DNA of 64,000 nucleotides from Penicillium oxalicum. Taxonomy: Eukaryota > Ascomycota > Eurotiomycetes > Eurotiales > Aspergillaceae. The stretch is taken from assembly GCF_001723175.1 (NCBI RefSeq), contig NC_064651.1, forward strand, positions 1,550,001-1,614,000, read 5' to 3'. Position numbers and translations under genes: made by a program. Below are positions 45,969 to 60,339 of this stretch, in pieces. Below the pieces are notes generated by a model, which was given only the letters and a program-made list of their open reading frames with translations, did not search any database and was not told where the DNA came from. How positions within the stretch are numbered: the stretch's first letter is position 1; every line of letters starts with the position of its first letter.

Positions 45969-47750
45969 TTCGTCCAGACCTGTAGCCGAACTTAGATTGA
46001 AAGAAGCAATACGATGAAGATTTGAGAGCCATGAGGCCCCCCGAAGCGAGAGCCGTCCTTCGGGAAGGTCAACACCTCAGATCGGGTCCATTTGCGCCCG
46101 GACGGTCAACTCCGACGCGAAGATGGCCGAGTAACCTATTTTATTGTTTAATGTGCTCGGAGAATTTGGCTCTGGATTCTTCTTCTTTGTTTTTGTGTAT
46201 TTCAAATCTTTGCAAGAGACATAAAGAAAACAAAGACAACATTTCCCAAAATGGACATGATAACGAAACTATCACTGAAGTAATTTGATCTGGCTTGGAT
46301 ATTGAACGCCCACGGCATCCACTTCTACTTGGTCCTCATGAGTGCTTTCTCCAATTTCAGACACAATCCCGTCCTCAAGGCTTTGCCCCCTCTTGTTTCC
46401 TTTTCTTTTCTTTTTTTTGATCTCTGTAAAAGCCGAGGCAAGGCGAGGTGAGAAGAGGCGAGATGCACGGGTCCATTAAGAGCTGGCCACCACGAAGGTC
46501 GCACATACGCATTTTTGTTTTTCTGCAATAGTCCGCCTCGACTAGCTTGAACGGGAGACACTTGGATCCAAAGGGTCTCCATCGGGCGCAATCATTCTGA
46601 GACAAAATCAACGGATCGGACCAACGCGACCTCGTCGGAGGTCTCGGAAGATGGCCTACCGTGCCGTTTCCAGCGACTGCAAACCATGGGCATGAGCGTG
46701 GTAAACAGGAAGATACACAAAATCCTGACCGTGTGTAGTAACCCATGGCGCATGTCGCGCGACACAGCTACCAATTCGATGACACACGGTAACTACAGTG
46801 CCTGCCACATTGACCCCCATTCTGTCAAGCAGCCGGGGGGCTAAAATTTGTTAGGTCCGACGATAAGAAACAAAACCGTGCAGAAAAAAAAAACTCGCGT
46901 GTTGATCCACTAGTCGCTGATGCTGAACAGACTGAGAATGGACAATGGTGGCCCTCAAGAGCTGCATCTGAAAAATTGGCGAGGGCCACTTCCTTGGAAG
47001 GTGTTGGACTAGTTCCCCGTCCTTGGCAATGCGACCAACGAGACACAAGTAGCGAGATACGGATAGACCGTCGATCTCGACTGTGGAATATTCGACGGTT
47101 CCACGATATTCTCCACATATCGCTGGTGGTAAGTCGGGCTCCTGCAGCACAGTGGGACCGGACCTGCGTCGTGGCGCGCGCGCTGCGACAGTATTTTCGG
47201 TGCAGAGTCATGCGGTGGAGCGGTTCGTGGTGACCATCGAACGGAACAGGGCATGGTCGTGTGTGTGTTTCGATCCAAGCCATATGGAATCTTACTATCG
47301 AATGGCGTGAACACCACCGCCAATCGTTCCCGTCGCTTACTTTGATCAGTCACTATTCCGGCTTCTAATGCGAGATCTCGCTGTGCTTCATCCATGTAGT
47401 AAAGCACAATGAAACACGGTCTTGGCCAACAACAGCCATCAAGGAGATCAAGGTTCTTTTCATGATAGACCGAGGGGGCTGGTTCGCAAGCGCATTGCAT
47501 CTGACCGCGAGGAGCGATAGACGATCGCACGATAGGAGGAGAGAGATCTCGATGGTCGATAGGGTTTCGGCTTGGCACCAGATCCGCGCATTCCTCCGCG
47601 GCCCCATAAAAATGGCGGCAAGGTGGTGCAAAGCCGTAGAATGCAGGGCTCAACCCGACCGCAAATAAACGAAGGAGAACGATTGAATCAGGAAGGAGGG
47701 GAGGGCCCTTGGTTGAGTCAGGGCACATTGTGAGACGAGCGCCGCTTGCT

Positions 47751-47785
47751 GGATCTTGGATCTGGGATCTGGGATCTTGGATCCG
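47751..47785. repeat. Tandem heptamer GGATCTK, five copies
   Basis: Five consecutive 7-bp units: GGATCTT, GGATCTG, GGATCTG, GGATCTT and GGATCCG. The GGATC core is invariant and the last two bases vary. Confidence 0.9.
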
Positions 47786-50700
47786 CGTGTGGGCATACAA
47801 TGAGAATCCATTTTTCAAGGAAGACCCAGCACAAGCCCACTATTGCCACATCATTGGTCAAAAGACTTCAAGGTTGACGAGATGAAACTCGAGTGGAATC
47901 GTTTTATCCCGTCCATTTGATCTTTGAGGTCGAGAGTGACAAGCCAAGCAACATCTACGAATCTCAGCGGCGAGAACTTGCTCCATCTGGAAGTGGAAAG
48001 ATTGCTCTCTCTTTCTCTGGTCCGGAACTGTAAGCAGCGATGCTGGAAAATGGTAAGGTATTTTGGTGTTCCACCGAGGTTGAGAGCGAATCTAAGTCCT
48101 GCCTCGACGAAGCAAGGTCAGACAATCTGCACCACATTTGTGGGATGGGGCCCTGTCCTGCGAAGATTCCCCCACTGGTTGCACATCTCAAAATGGATCT
48201 TGCAACCTATCTCGGACTGCCAGCAAAGCAGAATTCGGAGAACAGGCGAGGCATGAACTCGGGCGTACACACTAGGTCAAGGTTGAGCTCACGCTTGCGC
48301 CTGGCAGTTCTGTGCATCTGAGCCTACAGTGAGTGCGCAATCATCATATTGTATTCTATTGGCGCTTTGGTGGGGTTTCAAACAATCTCGAGCAGTATGC
48401 GCAAGGTAGTCGAGAATGATCGAGAGCCCTGCTACTGAAAGTTGGTGATTAGTGTTGTATATTCAGGTAGATGATATCCCGTAGCGCCGAGGAAGATATG
48501 GATTATATGATATGGAATGGGGCAAACCGAGTGATGATCAAGATCCTTTCAATCTCAACTGCAGTCTACCACTTACATGTATAAACTGTGTATTCCCTCA
48601 GCCCTGGCCATCTTCCACGCGAGCATAGCAAAAGGGTGTGAAGGTGTCAGAAAAGAAGCTGACGCTTGCAAATCGAATATACTTGACTACAAAAAAACCA
48701 TATGAATTCAAAGTCGGTCGTTCTGATTAAGCCCCTGGGCAGGAATCTGGACGTTGTAATACTTGAGCTCGCGCCATGGACATCAAACCGCAGCCTCGCC
48801 TTCTCTTGAAATGGGACTCGAAGGGACGGGAGTTGGAGTCAGGATACATATCTTCTAAGCCAGCCTCCTTTGAATCAAAGGTGTATCGCTGCATGGCCCG
48901 TTGTCTGGCCCAAAAGCCTTTCTGCACTTCTAATAGATGTAGTGCTGTTGAAGCTGAGCGTAGGCCTCTTTAGAAGACGTGAGACTTTTCCATGGTCATT
49001 GCATCAGTGGAAGTTGACTGCATGAGCTCGGAATCTAGTGATTTCTTCGAAATTGGGACCATCGGTACAAATTGACCAAGTGTTGGCAATTCAATCGCGT
49101 GCAATGGTGAAAAAGAGGAATCGATCACATGGCGGCGAATCCTTCAGCTAGAACAGCTCGATCTCGGGGTATCATACAGAATCTGGCAGATCATCTATTG
49201 ATACGTGTCTGGGAAGCTCCCGGCGACAGTCTTTCATGAGAAAAGAAGTTCTACGGCGGTGGGGATACCTAGACGAGTCCTGATGACGGCAGACTATCGC
49301 GGAATAAGGTAGTAAATTGGATGGTCAGATTGTTGGAGCGGAAATACCTCGAATGCACGTATCAGCGAGGGGGCCAAGTGATGAGAAATCCATCCACATC
49401 TGGTGAATATCTCCTCTCCATCCACCTGGACATCTTTCATTCTGCTGAAATACCTGGTATATTGATGATTGTGCATATTAATCTTGCGATACTCCAAGCT
49501 AAAAGACCGAATTCACTCTTCGCGTTTGGTCCTACACATGATCGTTCAATCAGCGCCGGTGAAACAGGCTGAAGTACTGACAGAGGTGTCGCTGATACTC
49601 ATCATATGACCGAAGAGCTTTTTGCCGTGAGCAACAGTACATGCGATGGAAGAAATTGATGAAGACGGGTTGGTCTTTGGAGAGTAGATATGGGGTCTAT
49701 ATAGTTCATCTTAGTGAGATACACTACTTATTGTTGTCCGTCAGTACGAGGCTTCGCATAACATCAATCTCGGGGGCAATTAGGTGGCCTCGCTGAGAGG
49801 GGGCAGAATAGTGGACCGCAGAGCACGAGGGAGTGCCGAAGCAATCGTCTGCCGCCAGAAGTTATGGGTGGAAATGACGCCGTTCGTGGCCCCAAAATTT
49901 GTCATTTGCGGCGTCGACTTCGCAGGTCCTCAAAATTCTCCTTGCAAAGATACGATCTGGTCCGGGGCATGATTCCCGGCTGTGCGTATAGTAGCATTGC
50001 AGGTGGTGGCAGTGCTCTCTGCCCGAAGGAACGACCTTTTTGGGCAATGAGTTGCTGTTCGCAACTATGAGAAGGATGTACCTGCAGATCCGATTATTTG
50101 GCCGATCACGTTCTCGCCGAGGCAGATCTTAATGCAGGAGGAGGTCGATCATCTCGTACCAAGAACTGAATGAAGGGTCGAATGGAGCTCTTGGTTCTGA
50201 TCGTTCAGCAGTTCGCTTGCCTACGCGATCTGTTTGCTTTTTTCTTGTGAACACTATTCCGAAGATCATGGACGGCTTGCGACCGAAAGATCTTCGTCCG
50301 CCATTTTTGCCTTCTGGGAGCAATCGGCATGGAGCAGAGCAAATTGTCATGCTGGAACGAGGGCAAGATTGGGGTTGGTGCGATCGAGCTGCGATCGACG
50401 GAACGAGTTTTTCAGCACCTTTACAGAATCCAGACCGTGCGATTGCCTTCAGACACGGGCTGTCTTCTTGCCTAGAGAGCGGGAGAATCAGAGATGAGAG
50501 AGAAGGTGCACGAGGGCCAGATGTGGGGACAATCGTTTCCACAAGAGAGACACTGCCACTCAGTACGACGACGGATCCGCGTCTCTGGAACGTCGGAGGT
50601 GTCTGGTATCCATAGAAGGTCAAGATAAGCGCACTCGCGGAGGGGGACATCGAATACGACACAGCGGCGAAGGGAAAATAAGGTTCATAGTGTGTTGAAT

Positions 50701-53700
50701 GCCAACCGCCCAAACTCTCTGCTTCTCATCCTCAACAAACTGCCCTCCCGCAGTCCATCCCTGTCGCTAACCTGCCGTGGCCGAGCCAAAATGACGCTTT
50801 GCGGGGGAACAGCCGTAGTCGGGCTAGACTTTCTTCAAAAACCTAGAGTCCAATAGCCTCTGGCCGAGAAACTTCGATGGAAGCATTGACTTTCAAAAGG
50901 CGTTGCTTGACCAAAGAGTCAAAACGAATCCACCTAAAGCGAGTGCTCCGATGGTACTCAATGACTGGCGATCATTGATTTTGACGGCCACCCTCGACTT
51001 CCGACTCTTCGGCGGCCTTGAAGACGTGCCCCATGAGATTGCAAAGGTATGATAAACAGAGGATCCTGCCAGAAAAGACAAACTCTTTGGTCATGCCCAT
51101 CAAAGGGCACGAACGGGGGTCATCTGCGACCCACCTTCCCCCAAAGAAGGACATGGCTCAGTTGTCACTCGTGTCCAGCACGAGGCGATCCAAATGACAA
51201 TGTTCACGTTCGATTCACCCTCCCAGCACGTTCTTCTCCACGTTCCTGCGAGGCCGTAGCGCCCTATTTGACGTCAACCCGAATGGAAAGTTCAGAGCGA
51301 CCGTGTCGAAGAAATGGCAAGTAGCAGGTCAAGGTTGGGATGATCGCAAGAACACCAGGCACGCCCGCAGGTGAAGTGCCGAACAAATTTGGGACTAGAT
51401 ACTCAGTGCGGCCTAGCGTCGGGTGGAATAGCCAGTTGCGCCATTGGCTCTCGGACTAGCGTACTTGGATAGAGTCTGTGCCATCGATTGCCAGTGTTCT
51501 GGATTTTGGGGAAGGAAAAAAAAGTCCGGAGGGAAGAGGGGGGAAAGACCATCTGGCGGATCCAGCTGGTGGAAAGAAGTGGGCATTCACCCGCGTCGGC
51601 GACCTATCAGTCTGACTCGAGAGGATGAGGATCCCCGAATTGTCGATCTCCAAAGGTTGGTCGCAAACAAACTCAACCAGGCAGTAGGTTCCCACTAGCC
51701 TCGGCTAGGACTTAGCGGCTCCGAGCAAACTTTAAACGAGAAAGAAAGTCGCCACGACGCTCAGCAAATATCGTATATTGAGGGTAGTGCCATCGCGTAC
51801 CCACTGTCCGTTCATCGCCCAAAGATTGAGACCTGTTGCTGAGCGAGGTAATGAGTTGCCAGCTGTGGGTGCAGTATCAATTTATTTGGGTTCATTCTGG
51901 CAGGCTCAGTGGGGCAGTTCCGGCCTCAAGAGACTGATCCCAGCTCCGCAATCACCTTTCTTTGAGATGCTGTACGGTAGAACTCTGGATGAATCCACTC
52001 GGATACGACCCTTGCCCACCCACAGAGAGATTCAACCATCCACGTCACGCACGGTGGATGGACAGTGACACCGTCTGGGGAGGAGGGAATCCTCATCTGG
52101 GTCTGGCGGGAGCTCAGATAGTTGACCGAAACTGCTTGGTTTCACGCAACCAAATGGGAACTCCCGAAGGCGCAACTGGACCACATCTTGGACCTAGTCC
52201 AGCCCCAGTCCGTCCCATGGATTTCTTATCATCCGTGCAACTGGCCAGCAATGATTCTCCCCGCATTTTGATGGCTCGCTTGGACCCCAAAGTCGCGCCT
52301 CATTTCTCCGTTAGCGCCAGAATGGAGTGGCCCGGTGAGTGCAGGGACTACCACCGTCACGCCACGGCTTGGACTCTGCCGATGACCAAATGCGGGAAAT
52401 CAAGAGGCCACCGTCCCGACGGAGTTCCTGTGTGGTCCATTTTACTGTTGCACACGAGATGGGGAGGGGCATTGATTTCCAACGAATTCCACTGGGGATC
52501 GGAGCCACCGAATGCGCCGGCATTCATTCCGCCGGGCTTTCACTCATCTATGGCATTGTCGTTTGGGGAGGAAGCCAGGGATCGATCAAGTTCGATCGTA
52601 AGTTCTCGGGACTCGTCGAAAGGGACTCACGCGAGTCTTCCGTACAGAGCCAGACATACTAGGATTTGGCCAGAGATTGCTGTGGCACAGATTCCAAAGT
52701 AACTCGGTTCGAGGCTCGCCGGGACAGGAAAAATCCGGGCAGCGCTGTCGACTCGCAGGAAAGTGTCGATGGGTCAAATTTGAACGGAGCTGAAAACTGA
52801 TCTCAAAGTGACTTGAGGGAAAGCGTAAGTCGAAGTCGTACGCTCAATGATTGAAAGTGCTCAGAATCAAGCATCCTATCGACCGTCTGCGGAGGGGATA
52901 GGCGCCTGGACAAAAGATCGTCGCTCCGAACCAAGCACATGATTAAGGTACACCAATGTGGCCAAACATGAACTACTATTCGAGGAGATTCTTCGGTGGC
53001 CCGGCATGCGCTATCACCAAATGAGCTTTCCCTACGCTGCCGTGTCTGGCCAGGCTCGAATCACTTGCCACTCGTACTTCACTCTTGAATGACACACACC
53101 GCTCCCCCGAAACGCGCAGAAGCCTTGCAAAGTCCGGTCTTTGACTTGGTGCAGTACACCTTAACATCGTGGACCCAAAAGGACTTTCCATCTTACCCAT
53201 TTGAACGGCCCGTGGGGCCCAGCCAAGGTCCCAAGTATCAACTAGTGTGCAATTAGCGTACTGCGGCCTCAAAAACGTGTGTTCCGGTCAACACGCTAGC
53301 ATTTATTGGGTTAGACTCTGGTGTTTCAGGTTCCAACTCAATGGCAAACGTCGCACGGAATGGGCCGACCAAAGAAGTTAAAGGACGGTTGAGGTGGTCC
53401 ACGACCAACTTCCTACTAACCGCTTTGAGTGGAAATGGTCCACCTCGTCGAATAAGACCCCCGGTCTCACTCTTTAGCTCGAGTCATTTTTCATCCACCA
53501 GGCCAAAAGTGGTATGGACTTGTGGACCGTGGTCGAGGTGACCACTTGCGCAAAGCGTACAATGCAAAAGCACTTTTTTGATGGGTACGGTGGTTGCTCA
53601 ATCCCATTTGGGTGGGGGGAGGAAGCAATGAGGAAATGAATGAATTTCAAAAAGGAGATGATTGCATGAGCCGAGGTGACGCTCAAACTCGGCGATCTGG

Positions 53701-56700
53701 CTGGAATGAGTGATTCTGGACGGGGATCATTTGCATTTCACATCGATGCGAGCTTCGGTCTTCTCTTGCCGTCCCTTGGTAATCTAGCGCGTCCTTTTGG
53801 ACTTGCGGAAGTGAGCTTCGTACATTCGACCAGGCTCGACGGACGGGAACCCTCCATCAGGAAGAAACCACCCTCTGAGCCATTGGAGTGACAATCCCCG
53901 TAGATTCCTGTCGTAATGCTGAAAGGCTCGGACAAGGCAGTCGAATGATCTGACTGTAATCTAGACCAGTGCACGTTCTTCAGGGTGCCGAGTGCCGTTT
54001 ACCCTTCGAGAGGGCCTGTCAGCAAAGATTATGGGGAAGGATTTCCATCATCCGACTCGTCAAGCTTCTGACTCGCGAGAGACTATTGTCTGAGCTAAAA
54101 CAGACCAATTTTTCTGGAGCATGCTTGAGTTCAGATCCATCCGGACAGTCTGCAAATTGGGTTCTGCACGGTATTTGTGTCAGATGGATCTTATGCTGTG
54201 TTCTCAAACCAAGCGTTCCTTGCTTCTTGCCCGGAGACATAACAGGACGATCTTGCATCAGATGACAATATATGTAGACATGTCAGGTGGACGTGCTTTA
54301 CAGTACACGACTACGCCACATGTTAGGTATATTTGATGTCTTTAAAAAATGTTGACTCCCTTTAAACCGCCAGATACGCTACTAGAGGTAGAGCCAGGGT
54401 CAATTGCGAAATTGCATGGCTCAGGTGGACTTCATGTGCTCATGATAAACCGTCGAGTCTTGCCTCCAGCGGGACCGTTTGTTGCATGTGACATCAGCTG
54501 TCCATCTGTCACCTTTCTCATGATGTATCCAGCTCTGATCTAAGTTGTCCAAAGACATTTCCTCAACTGTAACAAATGATCTCATAAAAGATGTTTGATT
54601 CGCAAACCAGGCTCTTTTCCCCCGCCGTTGAGGTGGCTTGGTCGCCGTGCGTTGGAGGCAATGCAGAAATGTGAGACGTCAAAGCCGTGATGGGATGTGG
54701 ATCATTATGCCGCTCCACCATTTCTTTTGTCCCTGGTGCAAAGTGCGGAACGGTGTTTGCACGGTTTGATGAGACTTTACAGGCAAGTACAATTGTTCAC
54801 TGTAGGATTCAAGTGGATGCTTCTCTTGCACGGCACTCAATGCCGCGTCTCGCAATTTCCAATAACGTACGCAGTGCTCTGGCAGGTAGATCATTAAAGT
54901 TTATGCGCCAGGGTCATGGCAGGCCAGTCTCCAGAATGAAAGATCGGCAACCGTGTGAGAGATAGTTTGGATCGGTCATGGATCCAGGTTTCAGATGATG
55001 AGTCGCAACGGTGTACAGTTCAGACGACAGTCCCGCATGAAGAACTGCCGATGCCCGGAAAGTTTACACTAGGCATCTACTTGATGGCCTGGGAGGATAT
55101 GAGCTTCCGCCTGACGATGCATTGCGAAGCGGAGCCCTTGCATCTTCGATCTAATCAATAGCACAGCGGTCGATGACAGGACATGCGAATGTGTTTGGCT
55201 TTGAAGGGGATGGGTGATGCTCCACCACCGACCGTACTCCTTTCATGCAATGATCATCGTGATTTTCAGTCTCATTTTTCAGGAATCTCCATGGTCGAGT
55301 TCTTAATCATGACGGACTCCAGCGGTGGGTAAAAGTCGACAGGTCAATCACCCAACCAGCCTTGTCGGGTACTGGCCGGGACATGCATTGATCGACCAAA
55401 CGGTTATGCGCATCCGTGGGCGCCGAGACGTGGTCTAATGCACCTTTGTGTGCACGAATCTGATAGCTCTCTTCTCCCGTGCTCTCATTCCTTTCCTTCT
55501 GCGATTCGTTGGGAGAGAGACACTTTTTCCTCCCAACTTTTGATGTTGATTTCGTCCAGTCCTCAAGGTCCAGTACCTCACTGCCTACTACCCCGTGTCC
55601 GCTGCCCAAACTCACCATCTTGGTACCCTCATATCAGGAGGGGATTTCAAATCGACCGATCGGCAGTCGCCTTCCAGCGCTCTGGCATCTGGGACGTGTT
55701 CGGACAGACAGTCGGGGACTCTCAGTCAATCAACCAATCAAACTGTCACTCTTCCACCGAGCATGAACATCAATCGGCGGCGATCATCTTGGCTAACATG
55801 ACAGCAGCACCAGAGACTGGTCCTGCAAGCGATCGGAGTAGCGATGATCAAAACCGCTCCCACGAGGAGCCAAGCTGGAGCTAGTGATACTCGGATTGAC
55901 TAGTCCATCTGGGAATAGCGTCAGTTGGTTCCTCTGTGCCACTTGCCCTTCAAGCAAGTCCATCTCAATTTACCGCCATGCAGCTCTAGAGCTCCAGGTG
56001 GATGCTAGTGTACGCAGCTTGGACATTTCAACCCCCGTCAGTGGCTCGGCCGCGCAAGGGAACCTTCCGCGCCCAGCTAGCGGCCGCCTAGTCAGTGCGG
56101 CGGGTCTGTTCTCTCCAGTCTCGTCCGGCCGTCTTTCTCCACTGGACCCATTTCTCGTCTACCGGTGGCACCGCACCACCCGTCAGGTCTCCAGGGTTTG
56201 CCAGAGCTCCTGGGAGCTCCGAGCTGCATCCATCTGGTGTCCATTGATCGCTGTGGTCTCTTTTCCACACGCCATCGAGTCGACGCTGACTATGATCATG
56301 CTCATGAAAGACGGAAATGCATCGAGTCTTCACACCCCAGCAACGTCTCCAACTCGCCGTCGCCTTCCACAACAGCGGCAGCTCGATCGAATTGCCACTC
56401 CAAATATAGAGACAGACATTCGATGCTTCTCTCATCCTTCGTTCAAAGTTCTGACATGCCAAGCGCATACCAAAACATCAAAGGGCCCTGGCCCGCTGCG
56501 TCTGAGCTAGAATTCGTGTAGATTGAACTTGACGCATAATGTCTCTGCATCCTTTCGTTCTTGTCATCTCCGATCCCGCTTCGCTTGAACGGGGGCGAAC
56601 TCTCCCCATCGGGCCAGAGATGGATTACTCCGCTCAAGCAATGTCATTTAAGTCGATGCTAGAAGACCGAGATATGTCCATATTATTCTGTCCTCCACTA

Positions 56701-57921
56701 TTGTTACCATCAATAATACGTCTACGGTCCACACAGCAGAATCCTGGAAATATTGGCAAAACGCCGCTAAGCGAGCCCCCCACGAGTCAGGGCAGCGTTG
56801 ATGGCCGTCAACGCAGCAATATTAGGCAGTGGCGAGGAGGATCTTCAATCTATAGTCAAATAGCACCAAACTCAATTCGCTTCTCACTTTGACGTGCAGG
56901 TGACTCGAATCCGATGTTTTGGAGGCACCAAAAATCAGACATGCCCGTCCACTGCACTTTTGCCTTCCTCTTTTTTTTTTGATGCTCTGATGCTACCGTA
57001 ATACACAGTGTTTACTATCTCATGGGCTCACTGAATCAGACCAACAGGACGGGACACGGTGGAGGACGGCTCCTCTCTCCCCTCTCCCCCTCCCCTGTCG
57101 CATCACGGCTCCATACCGACATGATCCATGATATTGAACAGAAGTCTCGTCGAGTGGCAAGATGCGCTAAACCAGTTAGCTCCATCCTGGCAATCTACCA
57201 GGATCGTTCTCGAAGGGAAGGTGACAGCCTTCCATGCATAAAGTGATTTCCACTTCATTTCGGCTCAAGGTTGACGCTAAGAGGGATTGGAGCTGTAAAT
57301 AGCACTGGTGAGTGGTCATTCACTTACAGAGCGGGAGGTTAAACCGCAAATAGCGCATTCTGATTCGAAAAGGAGTCGTCGTTCTTAATCAACTTAAGGG
57401 GGGAGGACGAACCAAGTATGAACATAGGGGGAACCGGGTCCAGCTTCAACCCTAGACCGGGGAGGAAACCAAATAAAGCAAATGGAATCCGAACAGATTG
57501 AGTGGCCAAGTCATAACCATGTGGGATCAATGGTAATCTGCCAAAGTCAAGCACCCTAGGTGGATGCCACTGGGTTGACACTAGCACTATTAGGAGATCA
57601 AGTCACTCACCACCATGGATGTCCGGAGAGGGCGACTACGACAATAATCTACGACGCCAGTCTCACCTCTACTCAGCGATCGCTGATGAACGTCCCGGCA
57701 GGCAACCTTCTAGACGCAGTGGAGAATTCCTCGAAGGATTTACTCCTTTGTTTTTTCTTCCCCATTGCCATCGATACCTTTTGTCGGTATCAGTCCAGTT
57801 TTTCGCCATTTTTTTTTTCACAAATCCCTCATCTAGTGGTTTCCCAAAAGGTACAAACTCCAAAATGGCATTTCCACCACCGACTCCATCGTGGTTGTCC
57901 ACTCTCTACTATCCTCCTCCT

Positions 57922-57941
57922 CCCCCCCCCCCCCCCCCCCC
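57922..57941. repeat. C20 homopolymer
   Basis: Twenty consecutive C on the plus strand, preceded by a CCT-rich segment. The minus strand is G-rich and could form a quadruplex. Exact length is likely to be uncertain in any assembly. Confidence 0.85.
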
Positions 57942-58514
57942 TTCTCCTCCGTGTACTCCGTCCTCCGTTACAGGGTAAATCTGAAGCTCGTCGCAGGGAT
58001 ATTCTTCATTCGGCCAGAATCCGGATCTTCTGTCCGCATTTCCATTTTGTTCTTCCCTCTTGCCTCTTTCCGGCCGGTGGAGAATGGGTCTCCGACCTTT
58101 TCCGTGGCCTTGATAGGTGGCGGGACTGACGGAGGATTCCCGCCCGCACCGACGCTCTGTGAGAGAGAAGAGCACAACCCCATCGCGGCCATCGCATCGC
58201 CATGGGGTGCGTCGGTGGATGTGACCTCCTCCACAGTCCGGCCCAGGGCCACTATCTTTAGATCTGGCCAATCGTGCCGAGATGGATGTACCGTGACTTA
58301 CCACAGGTTGGGCCGGCCAGATATTCCAGTCTGCACACCGGCAGCGAAGAGCTTTCCTGGACCGTCCCAAAGAGAACGATAGGGCACGACTCATGTAGAG
58401 GATTTGGACTCGAGAATGCCAAGTCATGCGTGCGATGTGTGTTTCCTTTTTTTCTGATGATTCGAGTCCCACGGCAAGTTTTTTTTTTTCCCCCTCAGGG
58501 AGAAAGAGACCCGA

Positions 58515-58538
58515 CTCAGGCACTCGTGAGTGCCTGAG
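58515..58538. repeat. Perfect 11-bp inverted repeat with 2-nt spacer
   Basis: CTCAGGCACTC, then GT, then GAGTGCCTGAG. The arms are exact reverse complements, so the site can form a tight hairpin or bind a dimeric protein. Confidence 0.9.
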
Positions 58539-59709
58539 AGAAACTAGACAGCACGTGATTTTTTTTCTAAACCAAAAAACAAGGATCGGGGGGCTCGAGG
58601 GTATGCTTGCAACGGTCAATCGGAGAACCGTCGGATTTACAGTTGAAAAGGTTAGAACCTCTTGCGGTAAAGCTCCGAATGATACAGAGAACATGAACAG
58701 GCGTGCATGGAAGGTACACTGCGGTAGTGGGCATAGGTCTTGGAGAGTTGCGCTTTGATGTTTGCCTAACGGCTGACTTTTACTGTGATTCGCCCGCTTT
58801 GGTCTCGAGGTTCTGGTATTACTGTCTCATCTACTCTGGCGACCGACTTCCATGGGGGCGGCCAATCCCGGTTTTCACTCCAATGAAAAAAAAGCATCCA
58901 AGTTCGATGAAGTTGTTCTCTTCAGAAAGGAAATAAAAAGGGTTACGTGTAAAACCGACGGTGGGGGCAATTCGGTATAGTACAGGGCTTGAAGCACTGC
59001 TCACCGACAATGCTGTCAAGTATGTCGGCTTCATGGGCACTTGAAAGTACGATCGATTCATCGCCTACTGAATCGATCTGGCTACGTACTCAATGATCCG
59101 TTGCCTGATCATGGTGGTCATGAAAAAGAGCCAGACTTTGGTAGTGTTAGGTAGAACGCACCCTTCACCGAAACATGGACACGACACATAACCCTCCTGG
59201 GCTTACCTCGACGACACGGAGTTGTAACGGGCGGCAGGTGATAAATCACATCTTGCCGGCTCGACACCCGAGGATTTACCTTTGTGTCAGATGTAAGGTT
59301 GAGGTGCTATAGCAAGGAGAGGCTCAGTGCACGTCTCGACACATCACTCGTATATTGATCTTGGAATGCTATTGCATCACGTTGATTTTGTGTTGAGTCT
59401 GCATGTGTATACGAAGGTAGAGTACTTTGTGCGGCAACTTCCAATCGTGAGGTGAACCACCGCCCTGGAAGCTGGAAAGATATCACTTGAACTGCTACGA
59501 TGGGAGGTCTCGATATGGTAAGAGTAGAGACAATCGACGAGACACTTCCCGTTGCTCATCGTACCGGATCGAAATGTATTGTTTCAATATGGCCCAGATG
59601 CACAGAAGATTGATTGGATCCCTGGCCTATACCACGCCCATGAAAGGACAGCGAAAAGCGATCATTCGCCATCAGCCTAGAGTCCATCATGGGTGTAGCC
59701 GGACTCCAT

Positions 59710-59727
59710 GGGGGGGGGGGGGGGGGG
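59710..59727. repeat. G18 homopolymer
   Basis: Eighteen consecutive G on the plus strand in a sequence otherwise of mixed composition. Confidence 0.85.
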
Positions 59728-60223
59728 ACCCTCCGGGTAAAGTGGGCACGGGTCTTGCGGGGTATGAAACCAAGACCAGGCTTCGATTTGATGGTCGGAC
59801 AACTCCAGGTAAGACCAAGATTCAGCCAAAGGTCTAGGAAGAAAATATCAGGTCGATTGATGCCCAGACCATTCATGTCTAGCACTGATTCACACATTAC
59901 GATTTGTAGAGCCGCTGTGAATTGCCATCGCTGCACTCTCTACCTCGGATCGACCGAGCAAGACGAACGCAGCTGCCATCACATCAACTCGGGCAAATTG
60001 GAATACATTAATTCGCGACATGGCGGACGTCATAGGAACCAATCAGATGCATCAGAATCCGACGTGTTGTGTTCGGCCTGGTCACCACCATAAGGGTTAT
60101 AGACCAGTGACACGCGATGCTTCGCTCACCCACCCTGCCGGGACAATCGCCACTTTCCTGGCCAGCAAGTGGAGATACCAGTGTCGAGGGCTAAATGCGA
60201 GAGAAAAAAGAATGAAAATAAAT

Positions 60224-60234
60224 CCCCCCCCCCC
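60224..60234. repeat. C11 homopolymer
   Basis: Eleven consecutive C on the plus strand. It is the third long G/C run within 2.4 kb. Confidence 0.85.
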
Positions 60235-60315
60235 AAAGAATGTCATCAGCCATGAGTGTGGTGTGTCACTGGCCACTCAAAATGATTCAAGCGCACCTCT
60301 AGTGTGATGCGGTTC

Positions 60316-60339
60316 GGATGCGGACGCGGACGCGGACGC
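60316..60339. repeat. Tandem hexamer GGAYGC, four copies
   Basis: GGATGC followed by three GGACGC units in direct succession, in an otherwise unremarkable stretch. Confidence 0.9.

Noticed and set aside
47009..47818. Minus-strand open frame of 269 codons
   Set aside because: No domain, no splice context, and its first part is a translation of the GGATCTK heptamer array.
51962..52702. Plus-strand open frame of 246 codons
   Set aside because: Composition looks like translated non-coding DNA, with no motif, signal peptide or membrane segment.
57909..58694. Minus-strand open frame of 261 codons ending in polyglycine
   Set aside because: The polyglycine is the translated C homopolymer, and the remainder has no recognisable family feature.
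60316..60339. GGACGC units considered as the start of a CRISPR-like array
   Set aside because: The units are contiguous without spacers and the organism is a eukaryote.
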